Of a DNA stretch of 64,000 nt, positions 1 through 8,823 are shown one piece after another. The DNA lies in contig CAKZGB010000017.1 of the NCBI GenBank assembly GCA_936911875.1, forward strand, positions 1-64,000, read 5' to 3'. Every line of letters starts with the position of its first letter. Within the stretch, counting starts at the first letter, position 1. The stretch is from an uncultured Lysobacteraceae bacterium. GTDB lineage: Bacteria; Pseudomonadota; Gammaproteobacteria; Xanthomonadales; Xanthomonadaceae. The position numbers and the translations under genes are program-made. The notes under the pieces are model-generated. The model was not told where the DNA came from and did no database searches. It was given only the letters and a program-made list of their open reading frames with translations.

Positions 1-439
1 CTAATTGGGATTGAACTCTAAATCGCTGTGCTACTCAAATGTGGGGTAACGTCAGCCATATACATAAACAGTGGTCATCACTCTGCCTCTTCAAAACTTA
101 AAAGATTTAGTACAGATGACTGATAAGCTGGTATTTTGATGCATTTGCATTAACTGTCGAATCTGCCTGCCCAAGAGTATGCAATTCAGTAATCATAATA
201 AAACTATTCAGCCCATTAAATTCATCTGAAAGTTCGGCAAATTAATGTGGTAATAGTTATGAGTGGATTCTACTTTGCTAAAGTTAAAAGGAATTGGATT
301 TAGAAGAAGGACTTGGCTGCCCGGAAACTGTAAAATTCAGGGAACGGAGGCATTGATTCTGATCAATAGCGCTATTTTCTTGTAATCAGCAGGTCCCGCA
401 TTTCATCCGTGATGCCGGCACTAATTTGCAAAGGACCGT
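1..439. other. AT-rich region without recognisable genes
   Basis: This stretch is clearly richer in A and T than the rest of the window and holds no open frame that looks like a protein, no tRNA-like cloverleaf and no terminator I can see. It ends in the leader of the arginase gene, where AAGGA just before position 440 can serve as ribosome binding site. It may be the far upstream part of a regulatory region or an eroded foreign insertion; nothing visible decides between these. Confidence 0.5.
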
Positions 440-1363
440 ATGTCCCGGATCTATCCTCCTGTCAGTCTGATCGGTGCGCCCACCGATATTGGCGCCGGTA
501 AACGCGGCGCTGGCCTCGGTCCTGATGCATTGCGCATCGCCGGTTTGCCCGAGGCGCTTCGCGCCCGTGGCATCGATCTCGAGGACATCGGCAATCTGGC
601 CGGCCCTGCCAATCCCTGGCAAAAGCCCGTCGACGGCTTCCGCCATCTCGCCGAAGTCGTTGCCTGGAATCGCGAAGTGTACGAGGCCAGTACCGACGTA
701 CTGGAACGTGGCCGCATGCCGATTCTGCTCGGTGGTGATCATTGCCTTGCGATCGGTTCGATCGGCGCGGTCGCCCGCTACTGCGAACGCGTCGGCAAAA
801 AGCTGCGGGTGCTTTGGCTCGATGCGCATGCCGATTTCAACACACACGAAGAAACACCCAGCGGCAATATCCACGGCATGCCGGTGGCATGCCTGTGCGG
901 TATCGGTCCGCGTGAACTCACCGAGCTGAGCGGGCCTTCGCCTGCAATCCGCGTTGATGCCGTGCGCCAGATCGGCATCCGCAGCGTCGACGCCGGTGAA
1001 AAGCGATTGGTCAAGCAGCACGGTCTCGAGGTGTACGACATGCGCTACATCGACGAGCTTGGCATGAAAAATGTCATGCTGCAGGCGTTCGAGAGTCTCG
1101 ATGCGGACACGCACTTGCATGTCAGTTTCGATGTCGATTTCCTGGATCCGAGCATCGCACCCGGTGTCGGCACCACCGTTCCGGGCGGCCCTAACTACCG
1201 CGAAGCGCAGTTGGTCATGGAAATGATCGCTGACACCGGTCTGATGGGTTCACTCGACATCATGGAACTCAATCCGTTGCTTGATAAACGCAACCGCACC
1301 GGCAAAGTCGCCGTCGATTTGGTCGAATCGCTGTTCGGTAAATCCACCTTAATGCGGGACTAA
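440..1363 (+). CDS. rocF: Arginase (L-arginine amidinohydrolase)
   Basis: Predicted cytosolic enzyme that hydrolyses L-arginine to L-ornithine and urea. The 307-residue protein has the ureohydrolase fold signatures: GGDHCLAIGS near residue 97, DAHADFN near residue 128 and SFDVDFLDP near residue 230, which supply the His and Asp ligands of the binuclear Mn centre. NIHGMP after the second motif matches arginase rather than agmatinase. Length is normal for the family. The ATG is chosen because AAGGA lies about five bases upstream. It is monocistronic, followed by a short lipoprotein gene with its own leader. A close formiminoglutamase or agmatinase is less likely. Confidence 0.93.
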   Translation: MSRIYPPVSLIGAPTDIGAGKRGAGLGPDALRIAGLPEALRARGIDLEDIGNLAGPANPWQKPVDGFRHLAEVVAWNREVYEASTDVLERGRMPILLGGDHCLAIGSIGAVARYCERVGKKLRVLWLDAHADFNTHEETPSGNIHGMPVACLCGIGPRELTELSGPSPAIRVDAVRQIGIRSVDAGEKRLVKQHGLEVYDMRYIDELGMKNVMLQAFESLDADTHLHVSFDVDFLDPSIAPGVGTTVPGGPNYREAQLVMEMIADTGLMGSLDIMELNPLLDKRNRTGKVAVDLVESLFGKSTLMRD

Positions 1364-1480
1364 CAATTCGCTCTTTTTGGATATGTTCAGGGAATTTAGG
1401 TATAAATGGAGGGGAGTCCGCGGTGTCCGCACCGTGCTCGCCACACCTAAAAATTCGATTGCACAACTAGAGGATTCACC

Positions 1481-1633
1481 ATGAAGCGTATCGCTGCACT
1501 GATGATGGTCGCCGTTCTGGCCGCCATGAGCTTGACCGCCTGTAACACTGTCCGCGGCGTTGGCCAAGACGTCTCGGCCGCCGGCGACAAGGTCGCTGAC
1601 AAGGCTCAAGACTGCAAGGACATGAAGTGCTAA
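1481..1633 (+). CDS. Entericidin A/B family small lipoprotein
   Basis: A 50-residue protein. The N-terminus is a lipoprotein signal peptide (MKRIAALMMV then a hydrophobic run) ending in a lipobox LTAC with the acylated Cys at residue 21. The mature part has CNTVRGVGQDV followed by a lysine/aspartate-rich helix with GDKVADKAQD, the usual entericidin pattern. In Enterobacteria such proteins form a bacteriolytic toxin/antidote pair; in related lineages single copies of unknown role, often stress-induced, are common. AGAGG lies upstream of the ATG at 1481. An intrinsic terminator follows about 45 bases after the stop, so this is probably a short, abundant transcript. Confidence 0.9.
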   Translation: MKRIAALMMVAVLAAMSLTACNTVRGVGQDVSAAGDKVADKAQDCKDMKC

Positions 1634-1678
1634 TCAGCGCTTTTTGACGGACCGCGTCCTGACGCTGCCGTTACCGAC

Positions 1679-1710
1679 AAGGCCGGGCACTGTCCCGGCC
1701 TTGTTTTTTT
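1679..1710 (+). terminator. Rho-independent terminator of the entericidin-like gene
   Basis: A nine-pair stem (AAGGCCGGG at 1679-1687 with CCCGGCCTT at 1694-1702) with a six-base loop is followed by a run of T interrupted by one G to 1710. It lies between the small lipoprotein gene and trpS. Confidence 0.9.
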
Positions 1711-1767
1711 CAGGAAGTGGCGTCGGGTCGGATAAAATGGACGCTTGTTGTTCAGGCCCCTGTTTTC

Positions 1768-3087
1768 ATGACTCGTACTCGCATCCTCACCGGCATTACC
1801 ACCTCCGGCACCCCGCATTTGGGCAACTATGCCGGCGCTATTCGGCCCGCGATTGAGAGCGGCAAGGCCGCCGATGTCGAGTCGTTTTATTTTCTTGCCG
1901 ACTATCACGCGCTGATCAAGGCGCAGGATCCGGCATTGGTGCAGCGCTCCACGCTGGAGATTGCGGCGGCGTGGCTGGCTTGTGGTCTCGATCCTAGGCG
2001 TACGTGGTTCTACCGTCAAAGCGACATTCCGGAAATCCCGGAGCTGACCTGGTTTCTGACTTGCGTCGCCGGTAAAGGCCTGCTCAATCGCGCGCACGCC
2101 TACAAAGCCGCCAATGATCGCAACGCCGAGGAAGGCCTGGATGCCGATGCCGGCGTCACCGCAGGCCTGTTTATGTATCCCGTGCTGATGGCCGCGGACA
2201 TTCTGATATTTGATGCGCAGCGCGTGCCGGTCGGCCGCGATCAGATCCAGCACATCGAAATGGCGCGCGATTTCGGTCAGCGCTTTAATCACACTTACGG
2301 CGGCGAGTACTTCGTTCTGCCCGAAGCACAGATTGATGACAGCGTCGCCACCTTGCCGGGTCTCGATGGCCGCAAGATGAGCAAGTCGTACCGCAATACG
2401 ATTCCGCTGTTTGCGCCGAGTGCCGAGTTGCGCAAGCTGATTGCCGGCATCGTCACCGATACACGCATGCCCGGTGAACCCAAAGATCCCGAAGGCAATG
2501 CACTGTTCGAACTGTACAGCGCGTTTGCAACGGCGGAGCAGTCCGCTGCATTTGCCGATGCGCTGCGCGGCGGTCTGGGTTGGGGCGATGCCAAGACGCA
2601 ACTGTTCGAGCTGCTGGATCAGCAGATCGCACCGATGCGCGAGCGTTACGATGCACTGATCGCGGATCCGGCCCAGATTGAGGCCATCCTGCTCGACAAC
2701 GCGCAACGCCTGCGTGAGACCTATGCGATTCCCAAGCTGCGCGAATTGCGTTCGGCGATCGGGATTCGTCCCTTGACTGCGGTTGCCGCTCCGGCGAGAT
2801 CCACAGAGGCGGAGCGCGAGCCTGCCGAGGTTGCGCCGGTAGTCAAGCAATATCGCGAATCCGATGGCAGCTTCCGTTTCAAGCTCACGCAGGGCGATAC
2901 GGTGCTGCTACAGAGCGTTGGCTTTGCCAACCCCAAGGAAGCCGGTGCCTGGGTGGCGCGGATTCGTGCGGGCGCGGTGGACGTGGCTGAATTGCAGGCC
3001 GTCGTCGAGCCGATTGCCGATGAGTCGGCGCTTCAGGCCGGGCTGAGTGCGCTGGCGGCGGCATGGGCGCTGGCCCAGGCCCACTGA
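1768..3087 (+). CDS. trpS: Tryptophanyl-tRNA synthetase with C-terminal extension
   Basis: Class I aminoacyl-tRNA synthetase that charges tRNA-Trp. TPHLGNYAG near residue 14 is the HIGH signature and GRKMSKS near residue 200 the KMSKS loop. The protein is 439 residues, about 100 longer than the E. coli enzyme; the extra C-terminal part after about residue 340 is Ala/Val-rich with a segment VKQYRESDGSFRFKL that resembles a small appended domain also present, as far as I recall, in xanthomonad TrpS. An in-frame GTG at 1717 lies inside the preceding terminator, so the ATG at 1768 just before MTRTRILTG is preferred. Its 3' end overlaps the convergent flavoprotein gene by 55 bp. Confidence 0.94.
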   Translation: MTRTRILTGITTSGTPHLGNYAGAIRPAIESGKAADVESFYFLADYHALIKAQDPALVQRSTLEIAAAWLACGLDPRRTWFYRQSDIPEIPELTWFLTCVAGKGLLNRAHAYKAANDRNAEEGLDADAGVTAGLFMYPVLMAADILIFDAQRVPVGRDQIQHIEMARDFGQRFNHTYGGEYFVLPEAQIDDSVATLPGLDGRKMSKSYRNTIPLFAPSAELRKLIAGIVTDTRMPGEPKDPEGNALFELYSAFATAEQSAAFADALRGGLGWGDAKTQLFELLDQQIAPMRERYDALIADPAQIEAILLDNAQRLRETYAIPKLRELRSAIGIRPLTAVAAPARSTEAEREPAEVAPVVKQYRESDGSFRFKLTQGDTVLLQSVGFANPKEAGAWVARIRAGAVDVAELQAVVEPIADESALQAGLSALAAAWALAQAH

Positions 3088-4232
3088 AAGTTATAGCCGC
3101 CTAACCAGCCGGTGACATCGAGAACCTCGCCGACAAAGTACAAGCCTTCGATGTGCTTGGACATCATGGTCTGCGACGAGACGGAGTCGGTGTCCACGCC
3201 GCCGATGGTGACTTCGGCGGTGCGATAGCCCTCGGTTCCGCTTGCGATTAGCGGATAGGCGTGCAGTAGCTGGGCAACCTTTGTGTACTCCGCGTGCTGC
3301 AGCTGACGCATTGGCTTGTGGCCAAAGTGCAGCTCGCACAGTCGAATCGCAAGGCGTGACGGCAACCACTGCGATAGTACGGTGCGCAGCTCCGCGTTGG
3401 GCTGTTGCTCGCGAGCGTCCTGCAGCAGCGCTTGCGCATCCTGACTCGGCAGCAGATCCAGCGTCAAAGCGTCGCCGGGTTGCCAGTAGTTACTAATCTG
3501 CAGAATGGATGGGCCGCTCACGCCGCGGTGCGTGATCAGCATGGCATTGGTAAACGACACCTTGTTGGCCGTGGCCTCGACGGGTAGGGCAACGCCGGCC
3601 AGGCCTTCGAGCTGTTGCAGCGGCAGACCGGACAGCGTCAACGGTACGAGACCGGCGCGACGTGGCTGCAGAGCATGCCCGAACTGTGTGGCCAGCTGAT
3701 AGCCCAAACCGCTGGCGCCCATGCTCGGAATCGACAGGCCTCCGGTAGCGCAGACCAGTTGCGGCGCGCGGAAATCGCCCTGCGATGTGCGCACCGTGAA
3801 ACCGTTGCTGTCGTGCGTCACGTCGTTCACGGCACAGTGCGTGCGAATCGGCACGCCGCCTTTTTCGCATTCGCTCAAAAGCATCGCGACGATGAGCTTG
3901 CTGGACTCATCACAAAACAGTTGGCCGAGTTCTTTCTCGTGATACGCGATGCCGTGCTGACTCACCAGCTCAATGAAATGCCAGGGCGTATATCGTGCCA
4001 GCGCCGATTTGTGGAAGTGTCTGTTGGTGCCGATGTAGTTGGCCGGCGCGGCCCCGGTGTTGGTGAAGTTACAGCGGCCACCACCGGACATCAGGATCTT
4101 CTTGCCGACTTTGTTCGAGTGTTCGAGCACGATGGCGCGCAAGCCGCGTTGTCCCGCTTGCGCAGCGCAGAACAGGCCCGCGGCGCCACCGCCGATCACG
4201 ATGACGTCGTACTGGAACTCCGGTGAACTCAT
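3033..4232 (-). CDS. HI0933/YhiN-family FAD-dependent oxidoreductase
   Basis: A 399-residue flavoprotein. The N-terminus VIVIGGGAAGLFCAAQAGQRG is a dinucleotide-binding fold for FAD, followed by KKILMSGGGRCNFTN, the hallmark of the HI0933/YhiN (BaiN-like) family, and GLYFVGEVLDVTGWLGGYN near the C-terminus closes the FAD site. The physiological substrate of most members is unknown. It starts five bases after the stop of the BKD E2 gene on the same strand, so it is the last gene of that operon by position, although no functional link to oxoacid oxidation is evident. Its stop lies inside the coding end of trpS. Confidence 0.88.
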   Translation of the reverse strand: MSSPEFQYDVIVIGGGAAGLFCAAQAGQRGLRAIVLEHSNKVGKKILMSGGGRCNFTNTGAAPANYIGTNRHFHKSALARYTPWHFIELVSQHGIAYHEKELGQLFCDESSKLIVAMLLSECEKGGVPIRTHCAVNDVTHDSNGFTVRTSQGDFRAPQLVCATGGLSIPSMGASGLGYQLATQFGHALQPRRAGLVPLTLSGLPLQQLEGLAGVALPVEATANKVSFTNAMLITHRGVSGPSILQISNYWQPGDALTLDLLPSQDAQALLQDAREQQPNAELRTVLSQWLPSRLAIRLCELHFGHKPMRQLQHAEYTKVAQLLHAYPLIASGTEGYRTAEVTIGGVDTDSVSSQTMMSKHIEGLYFVGEVLDVTGWLGGYNFQWAWASAHAAASALSPA

Positions 4233-4237
4233 GGATC

Positions 4238-5653
4238 TTATTGCGGCGCCTGCAGATCCCGGATCATGGTATGCAGGAAGCGCGCCGCCTCACCGCCGGT
4301 GCAAGCGCGATGATCAAAACTCAGGGACAAGGGAATGCGACGATGGACTTCGATGCCACCGATCACGGCGACCACATCGTGCGAGACCTTGCCGGCACCG
4401 ACGATGGCCACCATTGGCGGCACCACAATCGGCGTGGCGTAACGACCGGCGAACTTGCCGAAGTTGGACAGACTGATCGTGGCACCTTTGAGCAGGTCGC
4501 CGCTGATGCTGCGATCCATCACGTCTTCGCGCAGGCGCTTGATGCCATGTTTGATCGCATCGGGGGACTGCAGCTGTGCATCGCGCAGCACCGGCACGAA
4601 CAGGCCGTCGGGTGAATCGACGGCAATGCCCAGATCCACTTGCGGATGCAGGGTGCGAGTGAGGTTGTCGCCATCGAACCAGGCATTGAGTGCGGGCTCT
4701 TCGCGGCAGGCGGTCACCAGAGCACGAACCAGACGCGCGGTGATGTCCTGCTTGCCCAGCCAGTTGTGGATGTCCGCATCGTCGACGATGGTGGTCAGCA
4801 CGACTTGCTGATGCGCATCTGCCATGACGCGGGCCATGTTGCGGCGAACGCCGGTCAGCGGTATGGGTTGGCCAAGCTGCGGCGTTGCACTCGGTGGCTG
4901 CGTACGCATGGCCTTGCCGGCAGCGCTCAATGCGGTGCGCTCGGCGCTTGCTGTGGCTGTTGCCGCCGAAATCGCTGCGGATGCAATTGCGGCAGCGGGT
5001 GCGGGCGAGTCGACACGCGCTGCCGGTGGCGGCAGGACTTGCGCACGCGTGGCCATTGGCATGGCGGAGAAGCTCTGCACGTCCTTAAGCGTGATGAGCC
5101 CGTCGGCGCCGGTTCCGCTCACTTGCGTCAGATCCACGCGTAGTTTACGTGCCAGAGCGCGCACGGCCGGCATCGCCTTGACGCCACCGACGGTCACGGC
5201 CTGCTCGCTGCGCACGGCATCGGAGGACTGCATGGCGCCGACTACTGTGCCTGCATCTGCAGGCTCGGTCGCTTCGGATGCATCGGCAGCGGCAGGTTCC
5301 GGGATGGAGGCGGGCACAGGTTCCGCCACGGGCGGCGCGGCCGGCGTCGGAGCCGGCGCATGGCCGTGATGCGTAGGCACGTTGGATTCGGCGCGTTGCG
5401 GCATGCTCGCGTCAATCTCAAACGAAGCCAGCACCGAGCCCGTAATCACGATGGCGCCCGAATCGCCGGCAACCGAAACCAGCTTGCCGGAGAACGGCGA
5501 GGGCACATCGACGATGGCCTTGGCCGTTTCCATGGAGACGAGGTTGTCATCGAGCATGACGCTCTCGCCGACCTTTACATGCCATTCGACCACGGTGGCA
5601 TCGGGCAAGCCTTCGCCAAGGTCTGGCAAACGGAATTCACGGATATCGGACAT
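4238..5653 (-). CDS. bkdB: Branched-chain 2-oxoacid dehydrogenase E2 (lipoamide acyltransferase)
   Basis: E2 core of a 2-oxoacid dehydrogenase complex, moving acyl groups from E1 to CoA. Order in the 471 residues: one N-terminal lipoyl domain with the lipoylated Lys in METAKAIVDVPSP (about residue 44); an Ala/Pro linker; a peripheral-subunit-binding domain MPAVRALARKLRVDL with DGLITLKDV; a second flexible linker; and the catalytic domain ending in SFDHRACTGGEAARF. The ETAKA lipoyl motif fits branched-chain type E2 proteins. The usual HRxxDG catalytic motif reads HRACTGG, lacking the Asp; I believe this TGGE form occurs in a known subgroup. Third gene of the E1alpha-E1beta-E2 operon. Confidence 0.88.
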   Translation of the reverse strand: MSDIREFRLPDLGEGLPDATVVEWHVKVGESVMLDDNLVSMETAKAIVDVPSPFSGKLVSVAGDSGAIVITGSVLASFEIDASMPQRAESNVPTHHGHAPAPTPAAPPVAEPVPASIPEPAAADASEATEPADAGTVVGAMQSSDAVRSEQAVTVGGVKAMPAVRALARKLRVDLTQVSGTGADGLITLKDVQSFSAMPMATRAQVLPPPAARVDSPAPAAAIASAAISAATATASAERTALSAAGKAMRTQPPSATPQLGQPIPLTGVRRNMARVMADAHQQVVLTTIVDDADIHNWLGKQDITARLVRALVTACREEPALNAWFDGDNLTRTLHPQVDLGIAVDSPDGLFVPVLRDAQLQSPDAIKHGIKRLREDVMDRSISGDLLKGATISLSNFGKFAGRYATPIVVPPMVAIVGAGKVSHDVVAVIGGIEVHRRIPLSLSFDHRACTGGEAARFLHTMIRDLQAPQ

Positions 5654-5664
5654 GCAAAGGTTCC

Positions 5665-6654
5665 TTAAATGCTTTCGGCCATGCAGCGGCGTGCAGCGGT
5701 GACGATGCTGGCAACGCTGGGAATGTAGGCGTTTTCGAGTTTGAACAGCGGGATGTGGGTGTCATATCCCGTGACGCGGATGACCGGTGCCTTGAGATCA
5801 AGCAGGCAGGATTCAGCCAGACGCGCGGCAATTTCTGCACCGAAGCCTGCCGTGCGCGGCGCTTCGTGCACGATCACGCAACGACCGGTACGCGAGACCG
5901 ATTCGGCAATCGTGTCGAAATCCAGCGGACGCAAAGTCGCTACGTCAATGACTTCGGCGCTGATGCCTTCCTGTGCCAATGCCTCAGCAGCTTCGAGACA
6001 TTCCTTAACTTGAGCGCCCCAGGTCACCAGAGTGACATCGGTGCCGTCGCGAAGAACAAAGCACACATCGAGCGGCAAGGCCTCGCCATCGTCAGGAACC
6101 AGTTCCTTGTATTGGCGATAGATGCGCTTGGGTTCGAAGTAAATCACCGGATCGGGATCGCGGATGGCGGCGAGCAGCAAGCCGTAGGCGCGTTGCGGCG
6201 ACGAAGGCAGCACGACGCGGATTCCGGGCACATTGGTGAAAGTGGATTCGTTGGCCTCGGAGTGATGCTCCGGTGCACGAATGCCGCCGCCCCACGGTAC
6301 GCGCAGCACCATTGGTACATGCAGACGGCCACGCGTCCGATTGCGCAGGCGCGCACCGTGACAGACGATGTGATCGACCATGGGATATACAAAGCCATCG
6401 AACTGCGCTTCGGCGACCGGGCGCATGCCGGCAGCAGCCAAGCCCACAGTCAGCCCGGCAATGGTGGTTTCATCGAGCGGCGTATCGAGCACGCGTTCGG
6501 AACCGAATTCCTGATGCAGACCTGCAGTGGCGCGGAACACACCGCCATTGACGCCGACGTCTTCGCCTAGAACCAGAACGCGTTCGTCGTGGCGCATTTC
6601 ATAGGCCAGGGCTTGAGTGATGGCCTCGATCAGAGTGATGGGCGCGGCGCTCAT
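5665..6654 (-). CDS. bkdA2: 2-oxoacid dehydrogenase E1 component, beta subunit
   Basis: Beta chain (329 residues) of the thiamine-diphosphate-dependent E1 that decarboxylates branched-chain 2-oxoacids. LGEDVGVNGGVFRATAGL near residue 30, PLDETTIAGLTVGLA near residue 60 and EAQFDGFVYPMVDHI are the conserved transketolase pyrimidine-domain segments of E1-beta; VTWGAQVKECLEAAE and DVATLRPLDFDTI mark the C-terminal transketolase domain. The ATG overlaps the stop of the alpha gene (ATGA), typical of translational coupling of the two subunits. Eleven bases separate it from E2. Confidence 0.92.
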   Translation of the reverse strand: MSAAPITLIEAITQALAYEMRHDERVLVLGEDVGVNGGVFRATAGLHQEFGSERVLDTPLDETTIAGLTVGLAAAGMRPVAEAQFDGFVYPMVDHIVCHGARLRNRTRGRLHVPMVLRVPWGGGIRAPEHHSEANESTFTNVPGIRVVLPSSPQRAYGLLLAAIRDPDPVIYFEPKRIYRQYKELVPDDGEALPLDVCFVLRDGTDVTLVTWGAQVKECLEAAEALAQEGISAEVIDVATLRPLDFDTIAESVSRTGRCVIVHEAPRTAGFGAEIAARLAESCLLDLKAPVIRVTGYDTHIPLFKLENAYIPSVASIVTAARRCMAESI

Positions 6655-7757
6655 GCCTGGCCCTCCCGCTGCATGGCCAACTCGCGTTGTTCGAGGACCT
6701 CGCTCGGCATGTCGCCGTACAGATAATCAAACATAGCGGAAACCGGTGGCATCGGTGTTTGCAGATACGCATCGATTTCTGCGGCGACCCATTCGTTGGT
6801 TTGCGCAATCAGTTCCTGTTCCTGCTCATCGGACCACAGTCCGTTGGCGGTCAGATACTTACGAAGGCGAATAAAGGGCTCGACCTTCCAGGCGGCTTCG
6901 ACTTCCTCGGCGGCGCGATAACGACGTGCATCGTCGGCGGTCGTGTGATCGTGCAGACGATAGGTCATGAACTCGAGCAAGGTAGCGCCTTCGCCACGAC
7001 GGGCCCGATCAATTGCCTCACGACATGCGTACAGCACGGCAATCAGATCATTGCCGTCTACTTGCGCAGAATACAGACCGCCGGCCAGACCCTTTTGCGC
7101 CAGCGTGCCCGCACCGGTCTGTGCAGAGCGCGGTACCGAGATGGCCCAACCGTTATTGACGATGCACAGCACCAGCGGCAGCTTGTAGGCCCCGGCGGAA
7201 TTCACTGCGGCATAAAAGTCAGTCTTGGACGAACCGCCATCGCCGCACGAGCTCATCGCCACTTGCGGCATATCGCGCAGCTTGTACGACAAGGCGACAC
7301 CGGCGGCATGCAGCATTTGCGTGGAAATCGGCACACACATCGGGAAGTCATGACGGGCATGCGCAAAATCACTACCGCGTTCATCGCCACCCCAGTACAG
7401 CAGAATCTCGCGAGCCTGCACGCCGCGCTCGAACAAGGTGCCATGCTCGCGATACGACGGCGCAAAGCAATCCTCATCCTGCAAAAAAGCGCCCATGCCG
7501 ACATGTGTGGCTTCGTGTCCGAGCGAGGAGGCATAGGTGCCCAATTTGCCGGTGCGCTGCAACGCAATGGCCTTGGTGTCGAAGGCCCGACAGGCGACCA
7601 TTTTGCGGAAGTAGGAGAGAAGGAACGACGGATCGGCGAGATCGGCCGGCGCATCAGAGCTCAACTGCCCATCGGGATCCAGGAACTGAAAGTAGGGGAT
7701 TTCAAGCGATGCCGCCAGTTTCATGCGTACTTCCGATGCGGGAACAGCCTTCATCAT
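6651..7757 (-). CDS. bkdA1: 2-oxoacid dehydrogenase E1 component, alpha subunit
   Basis: Alpha chain (368 residues) carrying the thiamine-diphosphate pyrophosphate site. SYKLRDMPQVAMSSCGDGGSSK followed by VNNGWAIS matches the ThDP motif GDG...NN, and YRLHDHTTADDARRYR is the conserved phosphorylation-loop type segment of branched-chain E1-alpha. FFRKM-like SYFRKMVACRAFDTKA near residue 52 is a family landmark. Two tandem ATGs (7757 and 7754) are possible starts. It is the first gene of the BKD operon and is divergent from kynA across 65 bp, so branched-chain and tryptophan catabolism share one intergenic control region. Confidence 0.92.
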   Translation of the reverse strand: MMKAVPASEVRMKLAASLEIPYFQFLDPDGQLSSDAPADLADPSFLLSYFRKMVACRAFDTKAIALQRTGKLGTYASSLGHEATHVGMGAFLQDEDCFAPSYREHGTLFERGVQAREILLYWGGDERGSDFAHARHDFPMCVPISTQMLHAAGVALSYKLRDMPQVAMSSCGDGGSSKTDFYAAVNSAGAYKLPLVLCIVNNGWAISVPRSAQTGAGTLAQKGLAGGLYSAQVDGNDLIAVLYACREAIDRARRGEGATLLEFMTYRLHDHTTADDARRYRAAEEVEAAWKVEPFIRLRKYLTANGLWSDEQEQELIAQTNEWVAAEIDAYLQTPMPPVSAMFDYLYGDMPSEVLEQRELAMQREGQA

Positions 7758-7822
7758 AACGAATTGCGTGCGTTCACCGAAGAGTGCTGCGGTATCCTTG
7801 GGGCGATCAACCGGAGTGCTGC

Positions 7823-8692
7823 ATGAGCGTCGAGAACAACCAGCGTGAGTTGGAAAAGGAAATCCATACGGACCTGCACGGGCGCATGACCTATGCGGGC
7901 TATCTGCAGCTCGACAAAGTTCTGAATGCCCAGCAGCGCCGATCGCAACCGCCGCAGCACGACGAGATGCTGTTTATCATCCAGCACCAGACCTCCGAAT
8001 TGTGGCTCAAGCTGATTCTGCACGAGCTCGCCGCCGCCGGCGAATATCTCAAGCGCGATGAAGTCTGGCGCACCCGTAAAGTGCTGGCTCGCGTCAAGGT
8101 GACGCTGCGGCTACTGACCGAACAATGGTCGGTGCTCGAGACGCTGACGCCTTCGGAATACATGGAATTCCGCGAGTTTCTGGGCCCCGCCTCAGGGTTT
8201 CAGTCGTATCAGTATCGCGGCATCGAGTTCCTGCTCGGCAACAAGAATGACGCGATGCTCAAGGTCTTTGCGCACGACCCTGACATTCAGACCACGCTGA
8301 AGGCCCTGCTCGATGCCCCGAGTCTGTACGAACTGTTTTTGCAGTATCTGGCACGCTTCGGCCATCCGGTGCCCGCGCATGCCATCGCACGCGATTTCTC
8401 CAAGCCGCACGTCAACGATCCCGAACTGGTGCCCATTTTTGAGCGCATTTACGAGGACACCGACACCTATTGGCGCGAGTATTCACTGTGCGAAGACCTG
8501 GTCGACATCGAGACGCAGTTCCAGCTGTGGCGATTCCGTCACATGCGCACCGTGATGCGGATCATCGGCTTTAAGCGCGGTACCGGTGGGTCCAGCGGCG
8601 TCGGATTTCTGAAACAGGCACTGGAGCTGACCTTCTTCCCTGAGCTGTTCGAAGTGCGGACCCAGATCGGACCCAATACGGGCTCGTACTGA
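7823..8692 (+). CDS. kynA: Tryptophan 2,3-dioxygenase
   Basis: Haem enzyme that opens the indole ring of L-tryptophan to N-formylkynurenine, first step of the kynurenine route. The 289-residue protein has TYAGYLQLDKVLNAQ, the haem-pocket segment FIIQHQTSELWLKLILHE near residue 50, FLGPASGFQSYQYR near residue 120 and GTGGSSGVGFLK near residue 255, all diagnostic for bacterial TDO. An in-frame upstream ATG at 7784 exists, but MSVENNQRELEKEIHTDLH at 7823 fits family start positions better. kynB and kynU are not in the window. Confidence 0.95.
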   Translation: MSVENNQRELEKEIHTDLHGRMTYAGYLQLDKVLNAQQRRSQPPQHDEMLFIIQHQTSELWLKLILHELAAAGEYLKRDEVWRTRKVLARVKVTLRLLTEQWSVLETLTPSEYMEFREFLGPASGFQSYQYRGIEFLLGNKNDAMLKVFAHDPDIQTTLKALLDAPSLYELFLQYLARFGHPVPAHAIARDFSKPHVNDPELVPIFERIYEDTDTYWREYSLCEDLVDIETQFQLWRFRHMRTVMRIIGFKRGTGGSSGVGFLKQALELTFFPELFEVRTQIGPNTGSY

Positions 8693-8823
8693 GTAACCGA
8701 CACGGTGCTTGATGCACTGCAGCATTTACGAAAAGTTGACGCGATAGCTATTTTTCGGCGATTCTCAAGCATTGCCCGCGCACGGTGCGTGGGCTCATCC
8801 CATCTTAAATAAGAGGAAACCGC

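Noticed and set aside
4238..4290. Inactive BKD E2 because HRxxDG reads HRACTGG
   Set aside because: The rest of the domain is intact and I recall TGGE-type E2 proteins as an established subgroup, so loss of activity is not inferred.
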